In this document: positions 16,244 to 25,074 of the stretch, piece after piece
Position numbering within the stretch: position 1 is the stretch's first letter
Layout of the letters: every line of letters starts with the position of its first letter
DNA from: Akkermansia muciniphila
Lineage (GTDB): Bacteria; Verrucomicrobiota; Verrucomicrobiia; Verrucomicrobiales; DEV007
DNA: 64,000 nt
Assembly (NCBI GenBank): GCA_945883495.1
Contig: CAMCXS010000002.1
Span: forward strand, 62,001-126,000
Direction of reading: 5' to 3'
Notes under the pieces: model-generated
Told to the model about the DNA's origin: nothing
Databases searched by the model: none
The model's input: only the letters and a program-made list of their open reading frames with translations
Translations under genes and position numbers: made by a program

Positions 16244-19200
16244 GGCGTTGTTGGGTCCGTGCCCGCCCTGACCTCATCACCATCGCTCGCGCCGTCCCCG
16301 TCTGAATCCGCCAGTGTAGCGCTCGTCAGAAGCCAGCACGCTTCAACCAAATCGCAGAGACTGTCGCCATCCGTATCCAGCAGTGAACGGTTCGTCAACA
16401 GCGAGGCAATACCGTCAGGAATCCCGTCTGCGTTTGCATCCGCCCTGCCATTGCGCGGATCACGTGGTAGCGGATCGACAGCGTCGCCCAAGAAATCGGA
16501 ATCCGTATCCCAAGTCAGCCCGTTCGTTTTGGCCGAAACTTCCGCCTTGTCGGTCAGCCCGTCCCCATCAGTATCCGCAACAGAAGGATCGGTCCCCCAG
16601 GTTTGCTCGTCTAGATTGCTGGATAGGTCTCCGTCGAAGTCTCCACGGGCGTTCTGGCCTGAATTGCCGAAGAACGCCCTTTCCCACCAATCGCGAAGCC
16701 CGTCGCGATCGCGATCCGCGATGGCAACCCCGCGATACGCAGCAGCGAGCACGTCCTCCACTGTCCGCCGCTCCTCCTGGTCCAGGTCCCGATCATAGAG
16801 GACGACATCCCCGAGCCTACCTTGATAGCCGTTTCCTGACCCATCCCAACCTCCTAGATAGCAGGGACCGTGCACAACCGGACTTCGTGACCAAGCGGGG
16901 GAACCAGATGACCGCCGCACTCCTCCAACATCGATTGCCGGGATTCGGTTCTTCAGCCGCACCGAGGCGAGGATGGCGGCTCTCGGCAAGTTACCGCGAG
17001 CAGGTGAATGGGCAGCGGGCGGACAAACGGAAGGCCGGTAATACTGAGCCAACTCGAAAGCCCCGCTTGTCTGGGCCCCTACGGATAGACCAAATCCCGC
17101 CCCGAGCAAGTTTGAGTAATCCATTCGGGCAACCCCGCCAAACGCCGAGCTAGAGGAACTTCCGCGCCAAGTTGTGGCACGAATTTGGTAGAACCTTTCC
17201 CGAGCCACGACTCTCCCTAAGAAAGTGATCTCCCTCGTCGAAGTCTCTTCGTATTCCGTTTGAAAGTTAGCAAAATGTGTCCCCAATCCTCGCAAGAACT
17301 GGCGATATACATTAGCTGTTCCGGGATGCCGATGAATCCCTTCGGGAACCGGACTCAGCCGATACCCTGTGGTAACGTCGTAGCGCGCACGCGCAGGAGG
17401 AAAATCATAGGGCCGTGTGCTCTTCCAATTAGCCTCCCCAGATGGGCCGTCCAGGTAATTGGAATGATACCGAAAATCCGTCTGCTCCCAGGTTGAGAAT
17501 GAGCGAGGCGAGGGTTTTGACGGGGCATCATACACCAGAACTCTCTGACCTGGCGCAGTTGCTCCTGCCAAGAGATAGCACTGCCCTCTGACTCCGGCTC
17601 CGGTGCCGGCGGAGCTAATGTTTGCAGCAGCGGCAGTGCGGTTACCGCTCGGCGCCGCCACAAAGTAGGCATTGAAGGTATCGTCAGGCAATACCGCACC
17701 GAGATCGATGACCTCTTTGCCGCCAAACTGAATCCAAGTCCTCCCGCTTTCACTCACCCGACGGGGCGCGATGGCACTCCCAGTGGTCGCCTCTGAGCCG
17801 ACGCTACTTCCCACAGGGCGCCAACTCGTGACTTGCCCAGCATTCCCAAAAACCGTAATTCCACTATCGGGGCGAAACCACCGAACCAGCCCTGCGGACG
17901 GCAAGGCCAGATTCGCACTAACGAAACAAGCCCACGACCCGGAATACAGTTGAGCCGCCCCCTCCTCCCCTTTGACCAGAGCGCTGACACTTCCTTCAAT
18001 CCACCCGGGATCGGCGCCTGCCTTGATAAACACCTGGGCCACGCCCTTCGCATCCGTCCGGGTCAAAAGCGTTCGCACTGCCCCCGCATCATCGCCTGCG
18101 ACGGCCGAAAGCATGGCGCTTCCCCTAGTAATCACGAAAGTCACCGGAGCATGCGTGAGAGCTCGCTTCCCGGATGTCACCTTGCAATCCAGAGCTTGGC
18201 GCACCCACTGCCCTGGTGAAGTCACCTCCCCATTCGTCGACTGATTCACCTTAAAAGACACCACTCTGCCGTCATAATAATCTAAGGGATCTCGCCCCTT
18301 CGCTCGCACCTCAGCGCCATCTGTGATCCCGTCAAAGTCGGTATCGCGCTTGGCGGGATTCGTCGCATACACGTTCCGTTCTTCCCAATCCGAGAGCAGA
18401 TCGCCATCGCCATCAGCCGGTGTCAGCGCCACTGTGCGATAAAATCGAGCGACGCGTTCCACGGGATTGAGAGGCAGCGGGTCCTTTACCTCGCTCGCCA
18501 CTCCGTTTCCCACAATGACGGGCCCCAACTGTATCCACTTCGCAGCGCCCGCCATCCGCTTCTCCACCCGGTAGCGGCACCCCGCATGCGCAGCGATAGC
18601 AAGCCAAACCTCTCTGCTCCCGGACGGAAGATGGCGCACCTGCACCACCGGCCGCCCCGGTGCGTCGAACGACCTGGGATTCCCGCCTAGCAAGATCTCC
18701 GCCAGATTCGTCAAACCATCACCGTCGAGATCTGCGCCCGGCTGCATCGAAAGATTCGCGCTGCCATTGACTCGCTCCCAGCCGTCCGCCAAACGGTCAC
18801 GGTCGCTGTCCACAATTTGCGGAAACAGGGAACGGTTCACGATTACGGCGGATGATACCGGCGCAAGCCGGAGCACAATCCGTGGCAGGGAATCTGGCCG
18901 AATCACATAGAATACTCCTCCCGATGGCACCTTGACCGAACTTGGGTTCACCGTTCGTCCGTGTAGTGATTTCCAGCCGATCGGGGCAGTCGTCTTGTAG
19001 TAAAATTCCTCCCATTCCTGGATGTCCGCCGACCAAATGACCAATCGATCCGCGAGGTCGGCCGTCCGCCCGCCAACCAATCCTAGGGCTGCAGATCGAC
19101 TGAACAGACCCAATGTGTTTGCAAGAGTAAACTCGCGACCATCAGGTCGAAAAACCGGATTTCTGATCGAAGTCTCCTTGCCGGCAGGAGTAGGCAGAAT

Positions 19201-19911
19201 GGGAAAAGCCGCTGTTGTGAGCCTCGCCCCGCCAGCGAATGTCAACCGCCTCCCGGCCGGGGCTTGGTCGGAGCGCCAGTAGCCGACCGGAAGGTTCACG
19301 TCCTGCAGCACACTCCCGCCAGCGTCTTCTCCATTGGGATCATCAGAGGTTGCAGCCGCCCACCGGGCGACCCCACCTTCAGCCCTCGCCGCCCACACGC
19401 TCCCTCCCGGGAACGTCACCACATCAGCCGCGCTCTTCGTGGCGGCGGTGTGCACCCCAGTAACGTCCGCCGCACCTACGAATTCCTCCACTGTCCACAA
19501 CGGAATGACCGAAAATGAATCACCTGCCTGCAGCATCGATTCCGCGACGACGCCAGCAAAGGGCGTGCCTCGGAATGCTCCCGAGTATGTCCAATCGCTC
19601 GACTCCGCTACTGGCGATCCGAACAAAGCGCGGCCGGCCGCCGTTCCACCTCGCGGCCACAAAAGCGCCGAATCCACGGGATCCGGCAATTCGCCGAACC
19701 ACCGCGGAGTGACTCGTCCAGCCTCGATCACGGCGTCCACCTGGCCGCCGCCCATTGCCGTAGGAAGCAACAGCGGCGCCAGCGGTTCAAATTTCCCCGG
19801 CGCCACCTGCGCCTCCCAGATGCCCACAACCTCACTCGAAGCCTCTTGGCCACGAACGGCGACGATGCTGAATAGCACACAAAAAGCCACGAAAAGGGAG
19901 TTGAGTCGCAT
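16240..19911 (-). CDS. Large secreted protein with thrombospondin type 3-like calcium repeats and a LamG-like domain
   Basis: About 1223 residues. A Sec signal (SLFVAFCVLFSIVAVRG) is followed by a 350-residue beta-rich region that I cannot assign, then groups of Asp-rich motifs of the thrombospondin type 3 kind (DLDGDGLTNLAEI, DTDFDGITDGAEV), an Ig-like stretch (TSPGQWVRQALDCKVTSGKR), a concanavalin/LamG-like domain that begins LVRWFRPDSGITVFG and ends GRLGDVVLYDRDLDQEE, and a final cluster of at least six Asp repeats up to the C-terminus (DSDGDGASDGDEV). These repeats bind calcium and stiffen surface proteins. No RTX nonapeptides or anchoring signal is seen. The start MRLNSLF was chosen because it begins the signal peptide. 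It is convergent with the secretion locus but has its own Sec signal. Confidence 0.8.
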   Translation of the reverse strand: MRLNSLFVAFCVLFSIVAVRGQEASSEVVGIWEAQVAPGKFEPLAPLLLPTAMGGGQVDAVIEAGRVTPRWFGELPDPVDSALLWPRGGTAAGRALFGSPVAESSDWTYSGAFRGTPFAGVVAESMLQAGDSFSVIPLWTVEEFVGAADVTGVHTAATKSAADVVTFPGGSVWAARAEGGVARWAAATSDDPNGEDAGGSVLQDVNLPVGYWRSDQAPAGRRLTFAGGARLTTAAFPILPTPAGKETSIRNPVFRPDGREFTLANTLGLFSRSAALGLVGGRTADLADRLVIWSADIQEWEEFYYKTTAPIGWKSLHGRTVNPSSVKVPSGGVFYVIRPDSLPRIVLRLAPVSSAVIVNRSLFPQIVDSDRDRLADGWERVNGSANLSMQPGADLDGDGLTNLAEILLGGNPRSFDAPGRPVVQVRHLPSGSREVWLAIAAHAGCRYRVEKRMAGAAKWIQLGPVIVGNGVASEVKDPLPLNPVERVARFYRTVALTPADGDGDLLSDWEERNVYATNPAKRDTDFDGITDGAEVRAKGRDPLDYYDGRVVSFKVNQSTNGEVTSPGQWVRQALDCKVTSGKRALTHAPVTFVITRGSAMLSAVAGDDAGAVRTLLTRTDAKGVAQVFIKAGADPGWIEGSVSALVKGEEGAAQLYSGSWACFVSANLALPSAGLVRWFRPDSGITVFGNAGQVTSWRPVGSSVGSEATTGSAIAPRRVSESGRTWIQFGGKEVIDLGAVLPDDTFNAYFVAAPSGNRTAAAANISSAGTGAGVRGQCYLLAGATAPGQRVLVYDAPSKPSPRSFSTWEQTDFRYHSNYLDGPSGEANWKSTRPYDFPPARARYDVTTGYRLSPVPEGIHRHPGTANVYRQFLRGLGTHFANFQTEYEETSTREITFLGRVVARERFYQIRATTWRGSSSSSAFGGVARMDYSNLLGAGFGLSVGAQTSGAFELAQYYRPSVCPPAAHSPARGNLPRAAILASVRLKNRIPAIDVGGVRRSSGSPAWSRSPVVHGPCYLGGWDGSGNGYQGRLGDVVLYDRDLDQEERRTVEDVLAAAYRGVAIADRDRDGLRDWWERAFFGNSGQNARGDFDGDLSSNLDEQTWGTDPSVADTDGDGLTDKAEVSAKTNGLTWDTDSDFLGDAVDPLPRDPRNGRADANADGIPDGIASLLTNRSLLDTDGDSLCDLVEACWLLTSATLADSDGDGASDGDEVRAGTDPTTP

Positions 19912-20048
19912 GGGGGAGCGAGGGAAGCTGATCATTGCTGCCCTTCTATCGCGCGAATGGACGAATAGCAATCGAAAAAATCTATCCAATCTTGCAGAGC
20001 CGCGTCACACTCACTTAAGACCCGACAATTCCAATCGGCCTCACTCTT

Positions 20049-20297
20049 ATGTCCCCCTCATCCTACGACAAATACATCTGCCCCGGCTGTGGCGACGATA
20101 TCCGCGTCGGCTCTTCAGGCTGTCCTCGCTGTGCCGCGAATCAATCCGATGAGCACGACGGGGACTTCGACTACGATGCCTTCGTACGGGAAGAGTTCGC
20201 AAATCCCGTCAAACCGGCCCACATCGCTTGGATCTGGTGGCTCACGGCGATTCTTCTGCTCGCAACGTTCGCATGGAGCACGTTTGGCGTTCATTGA
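20049..20297 (+). CDS. Small membrane protein with an N-terminal zinc ribbon
   Basis: An 82-residue protein with two CXXC pairs (CPGC at 11-14, CPRC at 25-28) forming a zinc-ribbon-like module, an acidic linker (DEHDGDFDYDAF) and one membrane helix near the C-terminus (IWWLTAILLLATFAW). Such zinc-ribbon plus helix proteins are common and mostly uncharacterised. Its end overlaps the end of the convergent cytochrome gene by 7 bases. Confidence 0.7.
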   Translation: MSPSSYDKYICPGCGDDIRVGSSGCPRCAANQSDEHDGDFDYDAFVREEFANPVKPAHIAWIWWLTAILLLATFAWSTFGVH

Positions 20298-22594
20298 CCC
20301 GATTCCGCTTGGAACTCCCTCGCCAGGTCATCCCGGCCCGCTTCGCGGCAAATCGCGGCCGCACCGCCCTTATACTCCTGGTTGCGGGAATCCAGGGCTA
20401 CAGCCTTCCGCAAATACGGCAACGAATCATCAAAGCGCCCCAACGAGTGAAATCCAACGCCAATTAAATAGTGTAAATCAGCCCTCTCGGGCATTAGCTC
20501 CACGGCCCTGCGGAGAGTGTCCACACCCTCCACATAGCGCTTCGCCCGAATCTGGTATCGCCCCCATGCTTCGTGCGCAAACCCATCATCAGGACGCATC
20601 GCCACGCCCTCGCGGAGGATTGGCTCGGCCTCCAACAACCGTCCGCTACTGTACAAAAATTCCGCCAAATTGACCCGCGCCGGAATAAACAGCGGATCAA
20701 GCGAAATCGCGCGACGATAACAATCTTCCGCCTGTCCAGGCTGTCCCATAGAAAAGTATAGCTCCGCCAAGGCCATTTGGGACTCCGGCACATCGGCGAC
20801 AGCCTGTTGCATTTCGATATACTCAGAGATAGCGCTCTCCAGAGCCTTAACATGCTCCTGGTCAATGCCGGTTCTTGGCGCACCTGCCAGCACTCGCCCC
20901 GCCTCAACTCTCACGGCGCGCACCGGATCGAACAGCGCAACAGATATCACGCTCCACCGCTCAGGAGCCGACAAATGCTCTAGAAATATCACCGCTTGCC
21001 TACGCACCAATGAGTCGGGATCGGACAGCTTCTCTCTCGCGACCGCCAACGACCGTTCCGTGGGCTCTTCCTCCAATAGCTCCAGGCCGCTGGCCCGTGC
21101 GATGGCCGGAACCGCCTCTGACCGGACCAGCGCTGTAAGCTCTTTCTCCCAAACAGAAACGTCCCGGCGCCCCTGCGCCAGAACCTCGCCGTAACTCGGC
21201 CGGGGCCGCCGCCCCCACCACCTTTGGAAAGATTCAGCAGCCCAATCCGCATCCCGATCAGTGTGACAATTATTGCAGGCATTTGGAGTCCCATACTGGC
21301 GACTTAGATCTGGACGAGGAATCCGAATACTGTGATCATGCCGCTTATCGACCACCATGTAGTATTTCGAAGGCATGTGACACTCCACGCAGGATGCGCC
21401 TGCCGAACCCGCCACGTGGAAGTGATGCCCCGGGGAGTCATACTTGGTCGGCTGATGACATCGGTTGCATAGATTGTTTCCCTCCGCCAATAACTCCATG
21501 CTATGGGGATGATGACAATCCGTGCATCGCACCTGATTCTGATGCATTTTGCTTTGAATGAAGGACCCGTACTCGTAGACCTCCTCCTTGATCTGCCCAT
21601 CTGCATGATAATGAACCCGCGTCATCGGAGTCGGAGCATAACTATCCAAAAATCGTTGTCCGACGAAATTCTGCACCTGCAACGGCTGTCGGTGGGAGTG
21701 GCACGGGGCACAGGTTTCCAGTTGCACCTGTGACGCTAGCGGCACGGAGCGCTTTGGCTGCCCGGTCTTTGGATCTAGCCCCCAGGCCCCTGGTTCGGGC
21801 TCCTTTAGCTGTACAAGCAATCCGAACCGAGCGCCACCTTCTAACCGCTCTCCCGACTTCGCCCAAGCAATGTGCCGGGACCCCGGCCCGTGACACGCTT
21901 CGCAGGCCACATTCATGTCAGACCAAGTTGTCTGATAACCATTCGAAGCAGCACTATAATTCTTAACTAGGTTCGTCGAGTGGCAATCCGAACACATGTA
22001 ATTCCAGTTGAAATGCCGTCGAGTCCAATGCAATGGATCGCTTGGAGGCACTTCTTCGTTTGGGTAGAGATGAAACCACTTCTGCCCCCCTTCGGACGCA
22101 GGTCGCGTGTCCCAGCAGATCTGCAGCGCCTGAAGCCGCCCTCCCGGAAACCCGATCAAGTATTGCTGCAATGGGTGGATTCCAAAAGTGTAGAGAATCT
22201 GAAAGTCCTCCTGGTCTCCCGTGGCATTCTCCGTGCTGACCCAAAAACCACCATCTCTTTGGAAGAATCGTGATCTGTGCCCAAAATGCTCAAATTCAAT
22301 TCCGCTGAAATCCCCAAGCACCGTTTGAGCAGTGGCGTGCTGCATCGCCGCAAAGTGCGTCGATCGACGCCACTCATCGTAGGTTGATTGATGACAAGCC
22401 CGGCAAGACTCCGCCCCAGTATAACAGTAGCCTTCAGCGGGATTCCGCACTGGCGCCCGGAAGAGTTCGGCCACCAACTTCGTCTGATGGAGGGGGGGCG
22501 GGGCCGCCGACTTCTCCTGGGCCTTCCTACAAGAAAAGCATGGAAAAGCCACAAAAAAGAGAAGAACCCCGATTCGAATCGTCGCGCCCACCAT
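20291..22594 (-). CDS. Octahaem cytochrome c with HEAT-like and TPR repeats, exported
   Basis: A 767-residue exported cytochrome. The N-terminus (IRIGVLLFFVAFPCFSC) is a signal peptide ending in a possible lipobox. Eight CXXCH haem-binding motifs follow: CRACH, CSDCH, CEACH, CAPCH, CTDCH, CNRCH, CVECH and CNNCH, with His-rich spacers as in the cytochrome c554 / multihaem nitrite-reductase-like group. After the haem region come HEAT-like repeats (DPDSLVRRQAVIFLEHL; DPVRAVRVEAGRVLAG) and four or more TPR units (QMALAELYFSMGQPGQAEDC; GVGFHSLGRFDDSLPYLRKA). It is the last leftward gene after the polysaccharide operon, 43 bases downstream of the WecG gene, and could be co-transcribed. The ATG encoding MVGATIR was chosen to start the signal peptide. 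Confidence 0.85.
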   Translation of the reverse strand: MVGATIRIGVLLFFVAFPCFSCRKAQEKSAAPPPLHQTKLVAELFRAPVRNPAEGYCYTGAESCRACHQSTYDEWRRSTHFAAMQHATAQTVLGDFSGIEFEHFGHRSRFFQRDGGFWVSTENATGDQEDFQILYTFGIHPLQQYLIGFPGGRLQALQICWDTRPASEGGQKWFHLYPNEEVPPSDPLHWTRRHFNWNYMCSDCHSTNLVKNYSAASNGYQTTWSDMNVACEACHGPGSRHIAWAKSGERLEGGARFGLLVQLKEPEPGAWGLDPKTGQPKRSVPLASQVQLETCAPCHSHRQPLQVQNFVGQRFLDSYAPTPMTRVHYHADGQIKEEVYEYGSFIQSKMHQNQVRCTDCHHPHSMELLAEGNNLCNRCHQPTKYDSPGHHFHVAGSAGASCVECHMPSKYYMVVDKRHDHSIRIPRPDLSRQYGTPNACNNCHTDRDADWAAESFQRWWGRRPRPSYGEVLAQGRRDVSVWEKELTALVRSEAVPAIARASGLELLEEEPTERSLAVAREKLSDPDSLVRRQAVIFLEHLSAPERWSVISVALFDPVRAVRVEAGRVLAGAPRTGIDQEHVKALESAISEYIEMQQAVADVPESQMALAELYFSMGQPGQAEDCYRRAISLDPLFIPARVNLAEFLYSSGRLLEAEPILREGVAMRPDDGFAHEAWGRYQIRAKRYVEGVDTLRRAVELMPERADLHYLIGVGFHSLGRFDDSLPYLRKAVALDSRNQEYKGGAAAICREAGRDDLAREFQAESGQ

Positions 22595-22637
22595 CGAATC
22601 AAACTCTACTCCGACCTTCGACCGGTGCAAAGCAAAG

Positions 22638-24329
22638 TCAATCCCACAGCGGCTCGCCACCAAGCACAACCTCTTCCTCATCCTCGACTGTCGGCTGCGC
22701 AACTTCGGCACGATCGAGTCCAGAAGAGACGTCGCGCGGCCCGACACTCTCCAACGGCAATGGGGCATCTTCCAAGTAATCCTCAAGCCCAATGATTCGG
22801 AAGACTTCCCGAAGCTGCTCCGTGCCTCCACTGAGAGAAATAAATCCCGTCCGTCCCTCAAAATCTTCGCACCAGCGGGCCAATTGAAGCATTGCCACTA
22901 AGCTGACGCGATTCACCTCTTCTAACGAAAGCCGAAGTGTGCCGCCCTCAGCCCACACAATCTGGGCAATTTCGCGAACACACTCCCGAAACTTTCTGAC
23001 CCGGCTCTCGGTCAAGTTGCCTGGCACACGCAAGGTCCAGGTCCTCCCACCGAAGATCGAGGTTTGCTTAGAAATCCAAGCTTCAAGCGCAAGGGGATTC
23101 TCGAAAAAAGGAAGCACACGATCAACACCCACTGCGTTCAGAAAAGATCCTAGCCTACTCCCTCCTCCATAAACGGCCACCACCTTGCCAACGTTGCGCG
23201 CCGCCTTCGCAAGCCCGACCAACTCCGAGCAGATTGCCAACGGCGGCCGATGCAACTCAACACAGTCCAGGACCACCACTTGCTGATCAGAACCCACGAC
23301 GCGTCGATGCAAGGAGGCCAAGTTACTCCCTTCATTGACAACAACTCGATCGAACGCAGCCCCAATCCCGTTCATCACTGGCGAGAACCTTACCGTCCGC
23401 GACCTCATCACAAAGTACGGCAGCTCCCGCGCCAGCAAACAGCAGAGCGCCCACAAGTCCCCAGCATAGCGCTTGACTAGCCTCCCGGGATCCTTCGCCA
23501 TCCGCCAACACCATTCGAGTCCACTCCGCTGCATCCAGATCGGGGCCCTCACCTGTTTGCCAGCTAAAAAGTCTAAACTTGCACCGACTCCAATAGCCAA
23601 CGCAGGGACCGAAGGCTGCAAGTAACGTTGAATCCAAAGATCCTGCTTCGGGAAGCCCATGGCCGAAAGCACCACATGAGGCGAGGCCTCCTGAATGGCT
23701 TCCACGAAGGACGCATTATCCCAGCTTTCAACATCACCATATGGCGGCGCAATCGCACCGACAATCTGCAGCCCTGGGTACTGAATGGGAAGCTCAACAC
23801 GCAATCTCGCCATCGTCACTTCATCGCTTCCGAAGAGAAACACCCGCCACCCACGGACTGCGCAAAGATGCAGGAGCCTCGGTGTAAGGTCAGAACCTGC
23901 AACTCGCTCGGGCAATCCCCTGGAAATCAATCGTGAAATCCACACCAACGGCATTCCGTCACAATACACGCGATCCGCTCCACCCAACACATCCCTAGCT
24001 GCGGAATTGCGGCGGCACTGCGCCAAGAAATCGGTATTCGCAGTGGCGACATGATAGAACCCCCCCCTGAGAATCAAACACTCACAATCGGCAACCGCTT
24101 CCGACAAACTCATCCGATGGAAAGCCTGCCCCAAGACCAGACTCAGCGCTTGCAATGCGTGGAGGTGCGTGAAGTCATCCTCCGCAGCCTCGTCACGCCC
24201 CAGGACGAAGTGTTCTCCCGTATCCTCGACGCCGTTCAGACCTAAACACTCTGCGAGACTAGTTCGCTCATCCCGCACTCTTCCTTTCTTATACAAGTCC
24301 ATCTTCATACAGATATTACCTGCCGACAT
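22638..24329 (-). CDS. WecG/TagA/CpsF-type glycosyltransferase fused to two STAS-like domains
   Basis: About 563 residues. After about 70 charged residues comes a WecG/TagA domain (about 70-295): TANTDFLAQCRRN, ADRVYCDGMPLVW, VFLFGSDEVTMARL, GFPKQDLWIQRY and GVGASLDFLAGKQVRAP are family signatures. Enzymes of this family transfer an N-acetylmannosamine-type or related sugar to a polyprenyl-linked first sugar. It is followed by two regions resembling STAS/anti-anti-sigma domains (VVVLDCVELHRPPLAIC; TLRLSLEEVNRVSLVAMLQL), ending in an acidic tail. The second is the better match. The ATG at 24329 follows GGGAGGGAG and overlaps the previous gene by 14 bases; ATGs at 24308 and 24302 are alternatives. 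Confidence 0.85.
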   Translation of the reverse strand: MSAGNICMKMDLYKKGRVRDERTSLAECLGLNGVEDTGEHFVLGRDEAAEDDFTHLHALQALSLVLGQAFHRMSLSEAVADCECLILRGGFYHVATANTDFLAQCRRNSAARDVLGGADRVYCDGMPLVWISRLISRGLPERVAGSDLTPRLLHLCAVRGWRVFLFGSDEVTMARLRVELPIQYPGLQIVGAIAPPYGDVESWDNASFVEAIQEASPHVVLSAMGFPKQDLWIQRYLQPSVPALAIGVGASLDFLAGKQVRAPIWMQRSGLEWCWRMAKDPGRLVKRYAGDLWALCCLLARELPYFVMRSRTVRFSPVMNGIGAAFDRVVVNEGSNLASLHRRVVGSDQQVVVLDCVELHRPPLAICSELVGLAKAARNVGKVVAVYGGGSRLGSFLNAVGVDRVLPFFENPLALEAWISKQTSIFGGRTWTLRVPGNLTESRVRKFRECVREIAQIVWAEGGTLRLSLEEVNRVSLVAMLQLARWCEDFEGRTGFISLSGGTEQLREVFRIIGLEDYLEDAPLPLESVGPRDVSSGLDRAEVAQPTVEDEEEVVLGGEPLWD

Positions 24330-25074
24330 GCCACCACTCCCTCCCGGCGCGCTTGGCCCTCGTTCGCAGCAGCCGCGGATCAACAGATAGCCCTGCCAAC
24401 CTTTTCTTCCTATGCAAGGCAACGCCATCCTGTAAATGATAGCCATCAAACGTGGTGTCCTCTGCGACAAACTGATTCTCACCCACGTAGGTTGAGCGTA
24501 GATTCACACCGCCCCCGATGACGCATCCATCACTGACTACAGCGCCAGGCCCGATCACTGAGTTGCGACCAATTGAACACCCACTCCCTATCCAATATGG
24601 CGCCTCCAACCGAACTCCCGGCTCAATGCGCGACAACGCCCCAACTTTCACCTCCGGGAAATCTGGCAACACTCGCTCCCACAAGAGCGCTAATCGGTTG
24701 GTAACAGCAAGCCAATGACGATCAATCAACTCCCAAGCACTTAATACATCACCCGTGATCACATCACCAAACAAGCTTTCATACCGCTCTGCACCAGAAG
24801 GCCTAGTCCCAATACTTACCTCTACTTCTACTGGCCACCTCGTTCTTTCACCAAAGCTCGCCTCGACAACGCCTAGTCGGTCCGGCAAGTGAAAAACCAC
24901 CCGATCATAGTCGCACTCATATGCGAGATCCATCCATCGATATAACAATGGGCCATCAACCGTATTCCACAAGACATAGGGCGCAACCACACTCAGCTCT
25001 CTCTCGAAGAGTGTGTAATCAGGCATCGAAACATCCAGAATATTCATCTCGTCACGCTTAAGGAATCGCTTCAC
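24316..25074 (-). CDS. Left-handed beta-helix protein, mannose-1-phosphate guanylyltransferase-like C-terminus
   Basis: A 252-residue protein. Its N-terminal 130 residues are unassigned (PDYTLFERELSVVAPYVLWN). Residues 140-215 carry hexapeptide repeats of the left-handed beta-helix kind (IEPGVRLEAPYWIGSGCSIG; NSVIGPGAVVSDGCVIGGGV), as in the C-terminal part of sugar-nucleotide pyrophosphorylases. The nucleotide-binding GxGTRL signature is absent, so a catalytic nucleotidyltransferase role is unlikely from this chain alone; an acyltransferase or regulatory subunit is possible. The GTG at 25074 shares a base with the stop of the upstream gene, indicating coupling; an ATG at 25047 is an alternative start. 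Confidence 0.6.
   Translation of the reverse strand: MKRFLKRDEMNILDVSMPDYTLFERELSVVAPYVLWNTVDGPLLYRWMDLAYECDYDRVVFHLPDRLGVVEASFGERTRWPVEVEVSIGTRPSGAERYESLFGDVITGDVLSAWELIDRHWLAVTNRLALLWERVLPDFPEVKVGALSRIEPGVRLEAPYWIGSGCSIGRNSVIGPGAVVSDGCVIGGGVNLRSTYVGENQFVAEDTTFDGYHLQDGVALHRKKRLAGLSVDPRLLRTRAKRAGREWWHVGR

Noticed and set aside
16240-19911. RTX-type substrate of the type I secretion system
   Set aside because: No GGxGxDxxx nonapeptides are seen and an N-terminal Sec signal is present; the Asp repeats are of the thrombospondin type 3 kind.
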